The position numbers were made by a program, and so were the translations under genes. From NCBI RefSeq assembly GCF_001426885.1, contig NZ_LMFP01000029.1:1-41110 (forward strand): a stretch of 41,110 nt of DNA, written 5' to 3'. Of this stretch, positions 1-8,314 are shown piece after piece (within the stretch, counting starts at the first letter, position 1; each line of letters opens with the position of its first letter). The notes under the pieces were generated by a model. The model was given only the letters and a program-made list of their open reading frames with translations. It was not told the origin of the DNA and did no database searches. This stretch comes from Pelomonas sp. Root1444 (GTDB lineage: Bacteria > Pseudomonadota > Gammaproteobacteria > Burkholderiales > Burkholderiaceae_C).

Positions 1-35
1 GCTGGGAATCTGCACCGCTCCCCGCGCTGCAACCG

Positions 36-614
36 TCAAGGTGTGTTCGGCGGACGCCTACGTATGGCGAGCGTCTGCGCCAACCAGTCGTAGGCCTCGT
101 GCTTGGTCATCAGCTCGTGCTCCCAGACGGGGTCGAAGGCCTTGTGCGCCGCGATCCGCGCCGCACGCAGCGCTTCGTCGGCCAGTTCGCCAAATGGTTC
201 GTCGGTGCCGCTCTTGCAACCCACCCAGGCGTCACAAAACCAGCAGACCCAGAACTGCCTGTCATGGAGGTCTTTGCGGTCCGGATAGACCGCCAGCCCG
301 TCATGAAGTTCGGCGTGCCTGCCGCAGTGGTCGCAGAGCACCGCGCGGTCGCTGTGGCGGGCCTGGGGCGTCGCGACGGGACACCCTTGAGCTGTGCGCA
401 GGCGCTTGAGGTAGTCGAGCAAGCTGCTGAGACCGACTCCGCTGGCAGGGCCGTCGGGGCCATCGACCACGGTTTGCCAGGACTGCGTTCCCGGCCAGAA
501 GTCGACGCGGTCGTCCAGCCGCACGCGCCTGCCGCCGTCCAGAGAGACGACGTTGCCGGCGCCAAAGGCGGCTAGGCCGGCCTGGCCTGACGTGCCCTTC
601 TTCAACGCGCTCAT
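36..614 (-). CDS. Small zinc-ribbon protein (DUF3268-like)
   Basis: The 192-residue product has two CxxC pairs (Cys98/Cys101 and Cys128/Cys131, numbered from the GTG at 626) that would bind one zinc ion. They are followed by a W-C-x-x-C-D-A-W segment and a conserved-looking tail containing AHKAFDPVWE. This layout matches the zinc-finger-containing DUF3268 family, whose function is not established. I start at ATG 614 because the only upstream start, GTG 626, adds just four residues. The gene begins about 20 bp after the SRAP gene stops, so the two are probably cotranscribed and share the LexA-box promoter region. The N-terminal 90 residues resemble nothing I recognise. Confidence is good for a real zinc-ribbon protein; any role in DNA damage is inferred only from position. 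Confidence 0.75.
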   Translation of the reverse strand: MSALKKGTSGQAGLAAFGAGNVVSLDGGRRVRLDDRVDFWPGTQSWQTVVDGPDGPASGVGLSSLLDYLKRLRTAQGCPVATPQARHSDRAVLCDHCGRHAELHDGLAVYPDRKDLHDRQFWVCWFCDAWVGCKSGTDEPFGELADEALRAARIAAHKAFDPVWEHELMTKHEAYDWLAQTLAIRRRPPNTP

Positions 615-635
615 GCCCGCACCCACCGCAGTCCG

Positions 636-1601
636 CTATGCGGCGAGCCGGTGCTCGTAAACCGTCGGCGTCCGATCATCGAAGATGTCGTAGAGCGCCT
701 TGAAATTGTTCGGATCGGGATTTAGCCAGGCGTCGACGTGCTCGGGCTTGATCCGAATGATCATGCGGTCATGACCCGCGTCGCGCACCTCCGGCGGGGG
801 CTCATCCGTGATGGCTGCGAAGGACAGCAGGTCGGGTTCTCCGTCTTTCGTCCAGTGCGACCATAGGCACGCGATCAACATGAGTTCCGGCGGGTTTGGC
901 TTGAATTGCAGAATCACGTTCTCCGGCTTCTCGTCCGGCGCCAGCGGACGATGCTCCATGTCATGGCGCTTCACGTTCTCGTAGAACGTGTCCACCAGCA
1001 GGATCCCGTGCGTGAAGCCGAACTGTCCGCGCCAGAACCTCTCCAGGTTGTCGCGTCGCGCGTTGTAAGTCCCTGGGTACTCGGAGTCGTACGAGGCCGG
1101 GCGGCCTGCGGGCCGGCACTGGTAACGCATGGGCACCACGACGCGCTGGCCGTCGCGCACCACCATCACGGGCGCGTACACGCCGGGGAAGATGCGTGAG
1201 TCCCGGTCCGCCGGCTCGGTCCTGCGCAAATCGTCCAGATCCAGCCGGGCCTTGGAGATCTTCGACGGAGCGATGCGCAGGCTGTCCTGCGCGCTCTTGG
1301 GCGGCTTTGGATTTGCCTGCAAGATGCGCTCGGCGTCGGCCAGGCGCTTGCGCTGCGCGAACAGTTCCTTTTCCAGCGCCATCACGCGCTCCGTCTTGAA
1401 GGACGCGATCAGCCGCTGGATCTCCAGCTCCTCGGATGTCGTCGCTTGGTGTTCGAACGCCGCTTCCATGGCCTTCGGTATCTTGAGCTTGCCGTCTTGC
1501 CGCCCATAGAAGACCTTCACAAACTCCTTGATCCCCAGCTGCGCGCCGAACAGACGGACGTAGTCGCGGTAATCGGCGCGGATCTGGGCTGAGTAGCACA
1601 T
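636..1601 (-). CDS. SRAP-family DNA-protein crosslink protein (YedK/HMCES-like) with coiled-coil insert
   Basis: The protein begins Met-Cys-Tyr-Ser, so removal of Met exposes the Cys2 that in this family bonds covalently to abasic sites in single-stranded DNA. Other expected active-site residues are visible: Asn180 in YNARRDNL, Glu208 in FYEN, and His277 in GHDRM. The GHDRM...DVDAWLNP-type C-terminal signature is also present. It has 321 residues, while typical bacterial YedK has about 220. The excess lies mostly between residues 40 and 130, a charged, Leu/Glu/Lys/Arg-rich stretch likely to form a coiled coil. The gene is divergent from imuA with a LexA box between them, which fits SOS induction. 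The family role is shielding abasic sites from error-prone processing; a special role for the insert is unknown. Confidence 0.87.
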   Translation of the reverse strand: MCYSAQIRADYRDYVRLFGAQLGIKEFVKVFYGRQDGKLKIPKAMEAAFEHQATTSEELEIQRLIASFKTERVMALEKELFAQRKRLADAERILQANPKPPKSAQDSLRIAPSKISKARLDLDDLRRTEPADRDSRIFPGVYAPVMVVRDGQRVVVPMRYQCRPAGRPASYDSEYPGTYNARRDNLERFWRGQFGFTHGILLVDTFYENVKRHDMEHRPLAPDEKPENVILQFKPNPPELMLIACLWSHWTKDGEPDLLSFAAITDEPPPEVRDAGHDRMIIRIKPEHVDAWLNPDPNNFKALYDIFDDRTPTVYEHRLAA

Positions 1602-1723
1602 GGGGACAGCGTCCTTGAGGTCGTGTGAATCGCAAGCGGGTCGCGGGAAAGGGTGCCGTCGGATCCTTCATGAAAGCCGATGACGCGCATCTGCGGGTGG
1701 ACGGCAGCTGGCGGGATGGTGTA

Positions 1724-1739
1724 CTGTATAAAAAAACAG
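1724..1739. promoter_or_regulatory. LexA operator (SOS box)
   Basis: The 16-bp site CTGTATAAAAAAACAG has perfect CTG/CAG ends with the correct 10-bp A/T-rich centre and closely matches the gammaproteobacterial-type LexA consensus CTGT-N8-ACAG. It lies 15 bp before the imuA start and 122 bp before the SRAP gene start. It could therefore repress both divergent units, most tightly imuA. It is the only site of this quality I see in the intergenic region. Confidence 0.88.
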
Positions 1740-1754
1740 TAATCAACGCCACCC

Positions 1755-2645
1755 ATGCCAGAACTCGTCCAAGCAACACGGATTTTGACGGCCGCGCCTG
1801 AGCCGTCCAGCCCCGTCCCGACATTCCCGGGCGAGGGTGATCTGGTCGCGCCAGCGCAGAACGCAGCCCGCCACGGCGGAGCGCTTCCTCCGGATCTGAT
1901 GGACGCGGTGTGGCGGGGCAACCAGTTGGGCGGCTGCCGCGTGGCCTTTGTGCCGACGGGATTTGCGGCGCTGGATGCGGCGCTCACCGATGGTGGTTGG
2001 CCATGTGGTTGCCTGATCGAGGTGCTGCAGTCGCAGCCATCACTGATCGAATGGCGCCTGATCGGCCCGAGCCTGCGAGCGCTGGTGAGCGGAGGCCGCT
2101 CTGTGGTGGTCATTGGTCATCCCAAGCGGCCCCACCTGGTCGGTCTGCGGCACCTGGGCATCGGCGAGGACAACCTGCTGTGGGTCAAAGTCGATGCGCC
2201 ATCGCACCGGCTGTGGGCCACTGAACAGGCCATCCGTTCCAATGCCGCCGCCGCTGTGCTCGCATGGATGCCCCAGGCGCGGCCTGAGCAGCTGCGCCGT
2301 CTGCAGGTGCTGGCCCAGGGCTGCGAAGGCCCGGTCTTCATCATCAGGCCCATCCAGGCCCGTCACGACCCGTCGCCCGCGCCGCTGCGGCTACTCGCCT
2401 CACCGCTTCTCGACTGGAAGCTGAAGGTGGAGGTGCTCAAGCGCCGTGGCGCGGCGTTGGAGTCGCCGTTGGTGCTCGACTCTGTTCCCGGCGGGTTGGA
2501 GCACGTCCTGACGGCGCGCACGCGGCTTCCCAGTGTTCTCATTACTTCCAAGGAGGCCCGACGTGCTCTGGGTCGCCCTGCTCATCCCGCCTCGATCCCA
2601 GCCCGAATCGCCGACACCCTCGCCAGCGCCGCCAGCCACCGCTGA
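1755..2645 (+). CDS. imuA: ImuA, RecA-like accessory protein of the translesion mutasome
   Basis: This 296-residue protein belongs to the ImuA/SulA2 group, a RecA-fold relative that works with ImuB and the polymerase ImuC/DnaE2 in damage-induced mutagenesis. The family core is visible as TGFAALDAALTDGGWPCGCLIEV near residues 66-90. It corresponds to the RecA substrate-recognition and Walker A region but lacks a classical GxxxxGK[ST] loop. VFIIRPIQAR near residue 195 also fits the family. It starts at ATG 1755 just behind the LexA box. Its 3' end overlaps the likely imuB start by 83 bp, indicating translational coupling. The identification is strengthened by the two genes that follow. Confidence 0.9.
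   Translation: MPELVQATRILTAAPEPSSPVPTFPGEGDLVAPAQNAARHGGALPPDLMDAVWRGNQLGGCRVAFVPTGFAALDAALTDGGWPCGCLIEVLQSQPSLIEWRLIGPSLRALVSGGRSVVVIGHPKRPHLVGLRHLGIGEDNLLWVKVDAPSHRLWATEQAIRSNAAAAVLAWMPQARPEQLRRLQVLAQGCEGPVFIIRPIQARHDPSPAPLRLLASPLLDWKLKVEVLKRRGAALESPLVLDSVPGGLEHVLTARTRLPSVLITSKEARRALGRPAHPASIPARIADTLASAASHR
2551..2556 (+). promoter_or_regulatory. Shine-Dalgarno site that decides the imuB start
   Basis: AGGAGG, a perfect anti-16S match, lies 6 bp before GTG 2563. An open frame extends upstream to GTG 2533, but this ribosome site and the family's usual Leu-Trp-Val-Ala-Leu beginning make GTG 2563 the likely start. The site lies inside the imuA coding sequence. Confidence 0.75.
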
Positions 2646-3894
2646 CGCGCTGAAGGGTCTGGCTTTGTGGGCCCTGCAGTTCACGCCGCGAGTGACGTTG
2701 GTCGAAGACGCCGTGGTCATGGAGGTGGAGTCGAGCCTGCGGTTGTTCAAAGGCCTGCCTGCCCTGAAGGCGCGGATCAGTGACGAGGCGCCGGACCTTG
2801 GCGTTACGAACGTCGGCTGGGCGCCCAATGCGAAGGCCGCGCTTTTGCTGGCGCGATGCCGGGTGTTCGACCTGGGTGATCGGCTGCTCCAACCGGTCCT
2901 GGACCCGTTGCCATTGACGGCGCTCACCGCTGCTGCAGCGCACGCCGAGGTGCTGACGCGCATGGGGGTCAACACGCTGGGCCAGTTGCGGCGACTGCCA
3001 CGTGATGGCGTCAGCCGCCGGTTTGGGTCCCGGGTCCTGGCGGAACTGGACCAGGCATATGGCCGCCTGGCGGAGGTTCATCGCTGGGAGGAGATCCCGG
3101 AGACCTTCGTCGTCCGGTGCGAGCTGCCCGCTCGCGAGGACCGCGCGCAGGCGCTGTTGACCTATGCGCGGCCGCTGCTGATGATGATGTGCGGTTGGCT
3201 GGCTTCGCGGCACATGGGGGCGCAAGGGTTCAAGCTGGTCTGGGTGCATGACTCGATGCGTGCCAAGGATGTGGCGGATTGCGGAGAAATCACCATCCGT
3301 TCGTCCGAACCCATGCGCGATCTGGAGCACTTCATGCGCCTGCTGGCGGAGCATCTCGCCAAGCTCGAGTTGCTGGCCCCGGTCGGCGAATTGCGCTTGG
3401 TCGCCGGCGATGTCGAGCGGGTTTCGGAGCAGTCCCTGTCGTTGCTGCCGCAAAGCCTGGGAGGCGGCGAGTCGCTGACCTTGCTGGCGGAACGCCTGGC
3501 CGCGCGCTACGGGCCGCAGGCCGTTCTCAAGCCGATGCTGGTGGACGACCACCGCACCGAGTGCGCGGTCCACTGGTCGCCGGCCGTCAAACGCCGGCCT
3601 CGCCCAGCAGCAGCGGTACCAGAGCTTCCCGCGCCGACGATCCTGCTGGAATCGCCGTTGCGTCTGGCGGTGCGAGGTGACCGGCCGCACTACCAGGGCC
3701 GCCTGGAACTGTTGATTGGCCCCGAGTTGGTGGAAGGCGGGTGGTGGGATCGCCTGCCCGGCACGGCCTCGACCCGCAGCGTGCAGCGCGACTACTGGGT
3801 TGCGCAGTCGGAAGCTGCCGGCACCCTGTCGATCTTCTGCACTCAGCTTGATGACGGTGAGCTGGCCTGGTATCTGGACGGTATCTACGCCTGA
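2563..3894 (+). CDS. imuB: ImuB, Y-family polymerase homologue lacking catalytic acids
   Basis: This 443-residue protein has the fold order of Y-family DNA polymerases: a palm/fingers part to about residue 120, a helix-hairpin-helix region around TRMGVNTLGQLRRLPRDGV, then the little finger. The N-terminus reads VLWVALLIPP, with none of the paired metal-binding aspartates of DinB. The region equivalent to the second catalytic motif reads VVMEVESSLRLFKG. This matches ImuB, an inactive polymerase that acts as the hub linking ImuA, DnaE2 and the beta clamp. I could not place the clamp-binding motif with confidence. The GTG start is chosen for its strong ribosome site. It overlaps imuA and ends 15 bp before dnaE2. 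Confidence 0.9.
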   Translation: MLWVALLIPPRSQPESPTPSPAPPATADALKGLALWALQFTPRVTLVEDAVVMEVESSLRLFKGLPALKARISDEAPDLGVTNVGWAPNAKAALLLARCRVFDLGDRLLQPVLDPLPLTALTAAAAHAEVLTRMGVNTLGQLRRLPRDGVSRRFGSRVLAELDQAYGRLAEVHRWEEIPETFVVRCELPAREDRAQALLTYARPLLMMMCGWLASRHMGAQGFKLVWVHDSMRAKDVADCGEITIRSSEPMRDLEHFMRLLAEHLAKLELLAPVGELRLVAGDVERVSEQSLSLLPQSLGGGESLTLLAERLAARYGPQAVLKPMLVDDHRTECAVHWSPAVKRRPRPAAAVPELPAPTILLESPLRLAVRGDRPHYQGRLELLIGPELVEGGWWDRLPGTASTRSVQRDYWVAQSEAAGTLSIFCTQLDDGELAWYLDGIYA

Positions 3895-3909
3895 GTTGAT
3901 GGTGTTGCC

Positions 3910-6900
3910 GTGGCCGACCTTCCTCCCTACGCCGAACTGCGGTGTGTCAGCAACTTCTCCTTCCTGCGCGGCGCCAGCTGGCCACAGGAACTGGTCGAGC
4001 GTGCGCATCGGCTTGGCTACGCCGCCATCGCCATCACTGACGAGTGCTCGGTGGCGGGCATCGTGCGGGCGCATGTGGAAGCGAAGGAGCGGGGCATCAA
4101 GCTGCTCGTGGGAAGCCAGTTCGAGGTGCAAGGCGACCTTGCGTTCACGCTTGTGGCGCTGGCTTGCAACATCAACGGCTACGGCAACCTGTGCCAGTTC
4201 ATTTCGCGGCTGCGGCGCGGGGCGAGGAAAGGCACGTATCGGCTGACGCTGAACGACATCACGCTTTCGACACTCGATGACTGCGTGGTCGTGGCCTGTC
4301 CGGAGCGCCATGCCAAACCCGAGGCGCTGCTGCGCCTTGGCCGGTGGCTGCTGACGCATTTCATTGGTCGCGCATGGCTGGGGCTGGACCAACTGCGCCG
4401 CAGCGATGACGAGATCCGGCTGGAACGCCTGCGCGCTGTCAGCGCCGAGACCGAGATCCCGCTTGTAGCGGTGGGCGACGCGACCATGCATGTGCGGGGC
4501 CGCAAGCCGCTGATGGACGTGATGACGGCGACGCGGCTGCGTAAGCCGCTGACCGAATGCGGCAAGGCGCTGGACATCAACGCGGAACGGCATCTGCGAA
4601 CACGGGGCCGGCTGGCGCGCACCTTCCCGGGCGACCTGATCGCGCAGACCGTCCTGGTGGCCGACCGCTGTGCCTTCAGCCTGGATGAGATCCGCTATCA
4701 CTACCCGAACGAGGTGGGGCCGGAAGGCGATACGCCCGCGAGCCACCTGCGACGAATCACTTATGAAGGCGCCGGCCGGCGCTGGCCGGCCGGTGTGCCG
4801 GCGTCGGTGAACGAGCAGATTGAACGGGAGCTGACGCTCATCTCCGAGCTGGGTTACGAGCACTACTTCCTGACGGTGGCCGACATCGTGCAGTTCGCCC
4901 GCAGCCAGCACATCCTCTGCCAGGGCCGGGGATCGGCGGCGAACTCAGTCGTTTGCTATTGCACAGGCATCACCGAAGTCGACCCGGCGCGCATGAGCAC
5001 CCTGTTCGAACGGTTCATCAGCCGCGAGCGCAACGAGCCGCCCGACATCGACATCGACTTCGAGCACGAACGGCGGGAGGAGGTCATTCAGTACCTCTAT
5101 GGAAAGTACGGCCGCGAGCGGGCCGCACTGACGGCGGTCGTCATCTCCTACCGGATCAAGAGTGCGCTCAAGGATGTCGGCAAGGCGCTGGGGTTCGAGC
5201 TGCCCCTGCTGGAAAAACTCAGCGAGAACCTGCCGTACTGGGAGGGCAGCGAGGTCGACCCCAAGCGTCTGACCGAAGTCGGCATCGACGTGGACGACCT
5301 CGCGGTGCGGCAGCTGCTGTCGCTGGTGCGGCAGATCGTGAACATGCCGCGGCACATGTCGCAGCACCCGGGGGGCTTTGTGCTGAGCAACGGGCCGTTG
5401 ACGCGTCTGGTGCCGGTGGAGAACGCCTCGATGGTCGACCGTACGGTCATTCAATGGGACAAGGACGATCTGGACGCGGTCGGCCTCATGAAGGTGGACG
5501 TGCTTGGCCTGGGCATGTTGACCGCGATCCGCAAGACACTGAGTCTGGTCAGCCGGACCAAGGGATACGACTTCGAGATGCAGGACATCCCGGCGGAGGA
5601 TCCGGAGACCTACGCCATGATCTGCAAGGGCGAGACCATCGGCGTCTTCCAGATCGAGAGCCGGGCGCAGCGCTCGATGGTGCCGAGGCTGCAGCCGCGG
5701 TGCTTCTATGACCTCGTCATCGAGGTCGCCATCGTGCGGCCGGGTCCGATCCAGGGCGACATGGTCCATCCGTACCTGCGTCGCCGCCAAGGCAAGGAGC
5801 CGGCGACGCTGCCGAGCAAGGACCTGGAGGTCGCGTTGGCGCGCACCCTCGGCGTGCCGCTGTTCCAGGAACAGGTCATGCAGGTCGCGATGATCGCTGC
5901 GGGCTACACCGGCGGCGAAGCCGACGGACTGCGGCGGGACATGGCGGCGTGGAAGCGCAAGGGCGGCCTGACCAAGCACTACGAGAAGATCACGAGCGGC
6001 ATGGCGGAGCGTGGCTACGACCCGGTGTTTGCGCAGTCGATCTTCAAGCAGATCGAGGGCTTCTCTTCCTACGGTTTCCCCGAGTCACACGCCGCCTCTT
6101 TCGCCTTGCTCGTGTATGCCAGTTGCTGGCTGAAAAGGCACCATCCGATGGAGTTCTTCGCCGGCATGGTGAACGCGCAGCCACTCGGGTTCTACAGCAC
6201 CAGCCAGCTGATGCAGGATGCCCGGCGCAATGGCGTCAGCATTCTGCCGCCCGACGTCATGTACAGCGACTGGGAATGCGTGCTGGAGCCCTTGGCCGAT
6301 GGCATGGCGGTGCGACTCGGCCTCAAGATCATCAAGGGGCTGCAGTCGGAATCCGCCGAGGCGATCTGCGTCGCGCGGCGCGAGGCACCGTTCGAATCTG
6401 CCGCGGACCTTTCACGGCGTGCCGGGCTCAATCAACAGCAAATGACCGTGTTGGCATCGGGCGATGCACTTGGCAGCCTGAGCGGCCATCGGCGCCAACA
6501 GGTCTGGACCGCTTCTGCCTTGCGGTCGACGCCGCCGCTGCTGAGGGACGCACCGGTCCACGAGGAGTTCCTGGAACTGCCGCCAGCGCCTGAGGGCGAG
6601 GAGGTGGTATTCGACTATGACTCCCTGCGGCTGACATTGCGCAGCCATCCGTTGGCGCTGTTGCGTCCGCAGCTGCAACAGCTCCAGCATCTGCAGCTGC
6701 TGACTTCCCGACAACTGCAGGACGTGCCTGATCGCCGGCAGGTACAGACATGCGGCATCGTGACGACCAAGCAGCAGCCCGAAACCGCAAACGGGGTCAT
6801 CTTCATCTCGCTCGAAGATGAGGAGGGCGAGATCCAGGTGATCGTCTACCGAGGCATCTGGGAGAAGCCGCACCTGCGGCCCGTCATGCTGAACTCTCGT

Positions 6901-7023
6901 CTGATGGCCGTGAAAGGGCGGTGGCAGCGCGAAGACGGCGTATGCAACATCGTGGCTGGCCATCTGGAAGACCTGACACCGATGCTGGGCAAGCTGGCAA
7001 CCAACAGCCGAGACTTCCGTTGA
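3910..7023 (+). CDS. dnaE2: Error-prone DNA polymerase III alpha subunit (DnaE2/ImuC)
   Basis: The 1037-residue product is a C-family polymerase of the length usual for DnaE2, about 100 residues shorter than DnaE1. An N-terminal PHP domain begins YAELRCVSNFSFLRGAS, with ITDECSVAG near residue 42. The palm carries the catalytic PDIDIDFEHERR motif near residue 379. A helix-hairpin-helix and an OB-fold segment (QTCGIVTTKQ...) lie near the C-terminus. It performs lesion bypass with ImuA and ImuB, causing SOS mutagenesis. Translation starts at GTG 3910, 15 bp after imuB, as third gene of the LexA-controlled cassette. The frame is intact, so the polymerase is probably functional. Confidence 0.95.
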   Translation: MADLPPYAELRCVSNFSFLRGASWPQELVERAHRLGYAAIAITDECSVAGIVRAHVEAKERGIKLLVGSQFEVQGDLAFTLVALACNINGYGNLCQFISRLRRGARKGTYRLTLNDITLSTLDDCVVVACPERHAKPEALLRLGRWLLTHFIGRAWLGLDQLRRSDDEIRLERLRAVSAETEIPLVAVGDATMHVRGRKPLMDVMTATRLRKPLTECGKALDINAERHLRTRGRLARTFPGDLIAQTVLVADRCAFSLDEIRYHYPNEVGPEGDTPASHLRRITYEGAGRRWPAGVPASVNEQIERELTLISELGYEHYFLTVADIVQFARSQHILCQGRGSAANSVVCYCTGITEVDPARMSTLFERFISRERNEPPDIDIDFEHERREEVIQYLYGKYGRERAALTAVVISYRIKSALKDVGKALGFELPLLEKLSENLPYWEGSEVDPKRLTEVGIDVDDLAVRQLLSLVRQIVNMPRHMSQHPGGFVLSNGPLTRLVPVENASMVDRTVIQWDKDDLDAVGLMKVDVLGLGMLTAIRKTLSLVSRTKGYDFEMQDIPAEDPETYAMICKGETIGVFQIESRAQRSMVPRLQPRCFYDLVIEVAIVRPGPIQGDMVHPYLRRRQGKEPATLPSKDLEVALARTLGVPLFQEQVMQVAMIAAGYTGGEADGLRRDMAAWKRKGGLTKHYEKITSGMAERGYDPVFAQSIFKQIEGFSSYGFPESHAASFALLVYASCWLKRHHPMEFFAGMVNAQPLGFYSTSQLMQDARRNGVSILPPDVMYSDWECVLEPLADGMAVRLGLKIIKGLQSESAEAICVARREAPFESAADLSRRAGLNQQQMTVLASGDALGSLSGHRRQQVWTASALRSTPPLLRDAPVHEEFLELPPAPEGEEVVFDYDSLRLTLRSHPLALLRPQLQQLQHLQLLTSRQLQDVPDRRQVQTCGIVTTKQQPETANGVIFISLEDEEGEIQVIVYRGIWEKPHLRPVMLNSRLMAVKGRWQREDGVCNIVAGHLEDLTPMLGKLATNSRDFR

Positions 7024-7062
7024 ATTGAAATTGCTCTCTGCGCTCTGCGCCCATGCGTTCTG

Positions 7063-7091
7063 GTCGGAACGTCGAGTGCTATTGTTCCGAC
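7063..7091. promoter_or_regulatory. Perfect inverted repeat between dnaE2 and the H-NS-like gene
   Basis: GTCGGAAC (7063-7070) and GTTCCGAC (7084-7091) are exact 8-bp inverted copies separated by 13 bp. No U-run follows, so a Rho-independent terminator is unlikely. It could be a dimer-binding operator for the gene starting at 7131 or a hairpin in the imu transcript. Confidence 0.5.
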
Positions 7092-7130
7092 AGCGGATGA
7101 CTGCTGAATTCAAACCATCCAGGAGCGCCA

Positions 7131-7628
7131 ATGCCCAAGTCCCTCGCAACAATAATGAGTCAAATCGAACGGCTTCAGAAAGAAGCCGCTGTGATCCAGC
7201 GCGAAGTTGTAGGCCGTATTCGCAAAGACGTTGCGAAGTACGGGCTGACGCCAGAACAGATCTTCGGTGCAAAGGATGCGGCAACGCGAGTGAAGGTCAC
7301 GGGGAAGGCGAAGACGAAATCGAGAAGGGCGCCAAAGTACGCCGACGGTGCGGGCAACACCTGGGGCGGTTTTGGGAAGCGACCAGACTGGCTCCGCCAA
7401 GCGTTGGCTGCCGGCAAGGCGATCGAGGAGTTCCTGATCGGCCCATCTGGACCTGTGGCGCCAGAGGCTGTCGCAACGAAGGTCGGTCGCAGGAGGCCTA
7501 TGGCGCAGGTGGCAGCGGCACCGAAGAAGGTCGTCGCGAAATCCGCAGCTGCTGCGAAGCCGACGACTTCATCGAAAAAGTCGCGCAAGCCCCGCGCGAA
7601 ACCGGTCGCCGGTTCGGCGTCGGTTTAA
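7131..7628 (+). CDS. H-NS/HvrA-family nucleoid-associated protein with basic tail
   Basis: The 165-residue product has an N-terminal helical oligomerisation segment (residues 1-35). Near residues 70-95 it has the H-NS DNA-binding signature as KYADGAGNTWGGFGKRPDWL, the betaproteobacterial variant in which Trp-Gly-Gly-x-Gly-x-x-P replaces the usual loop. The last 45 residues are Lys/Ala/Pro-rich, resembling histone H1-like tails, and make the protein longer than typical family members of about 100 residues. ATG 7131 is preceded by AGGAG. H-NS-like proteins compact DNA and silence AT-rich foreign genes. Its position beside an integrase and a tRNA fragment suggests it belongs to the acquired segment. 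Confidence 0.87.
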   Translation: MPKSLATIMSQIERLQKEAAVIQREVVGRIRKDVAKYGLTPEQIFGAKDAATRVKVTGKAKTKSRRAPKYADGAGNTWGGFGKRPDWLRQALAAGKAIEEFLIGPSGPVAPEAVATKVGRRRPMAQVAAAPKKVVAKSAAAAKPTTSSKKSRKPRAKPVAGSASV

Positions 7629-8262
7629 CACTTCGTGCAGCCGTCGGACTCGACGGCAAAGCAAAGCATCCGTCATCTAAGTCCACCAGCTGGACCCGGC
7701 CGCTGACCAGCACGTTCACGTCATTGTTCAGCTGCGGTTGATCGGTGGCGCTGAAGGCCTCCTGGCACGCTGGGGCCAAGCGGTTTGGTCGCAGGAAACG
7801 GCTTTTCGGTGGCGGCCACTTTCTCGTACGCTATCCGCGCCAGCCTTGAAGCGGAAAACGTGTTCGTGCGAGGACTGATCCAAGAGTCGGAACGGTGCCG
7901 ATATAGAGATGCGCGGTGGGCCGGCTGAGCTGCCGCATGTCCGCTGGCTCGAGCGTCGAGCTATCGCCGTGCCCTGGGGTGTGTCAAAGCTGCGGTATGC
8001 ATGCTGATGGATGGGCCGGTCACGCGCCAGTGGCGTGGATCGTGGCATCCTGAGGGGGCTGGAGGGGAGGAGGTATTCAGGCCGTGGTGGCGTTCATCAC
8101 CGCGATATTGCGCGTTGCCTCTCTTCCCGCCCTCCCTTTTCCCTTGCCAGCTGCCACCGACAACCTGCTTGCGCGGCGTCCGCGAGTCCGTGAACAACGG
8201 GCGCCCGCGCTTGCCGAGTTGGTTCCCTGGCTGCTTCATAGCGGATATGCGTGGCATCGGAT
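7629..8262. other. Gene-poor stretch beside putative attachment site
   Basis: About 0.63 kb between the H-NS-like gene and the tRNA-like fragment. Short open frames exist on both strands, but none has a convincing start, ribosome site or recognisable family. The stretch may hold decayed mobile-element DNA. I see no repeat or CRISPR structure in it. Confidence 0.5.
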
Positions 8263-8299
8263 GTCAGGACGGCGGGATTCGAACTCGCGACCCCTGCAC
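8263..8299 (-). other. tRNA-Pro-like 3' fragment, putative attachment-site remnant
   Basis: Read on the minus strand, this segment gives a T-arm (GCGAG-TTCGAAT-CCCGC), the variable-loop bases GGGGTC in front of it, and an acceptor-like end CGTCCTGAC. The run GGGGTCGCGAGTTCGAATC is characteristic of bacterial proline tRNAs. The anticodon arm is degraded and there is no matching 5' acceptor strand and no CCA, so it is not a working tRNA. It lies 15 bp beyond the stop codon of the integrase. Tyrosine integrases of this type commonly use the 3' end of a tRNA gene as attachment site. Confidence 0.7.
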
Positions 8300-8314
8300 T
8301 CTTGCATGTGGCGA

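Noticed and set aside
2542-4911. Very long open frame on the minus strand opposite imuB and dnaE2
   Set aside because: It is antisense to two clearly conserved genes, is rich in Gln/Arg/His as expected from GC-rich shadow frames, and shows no family motif.
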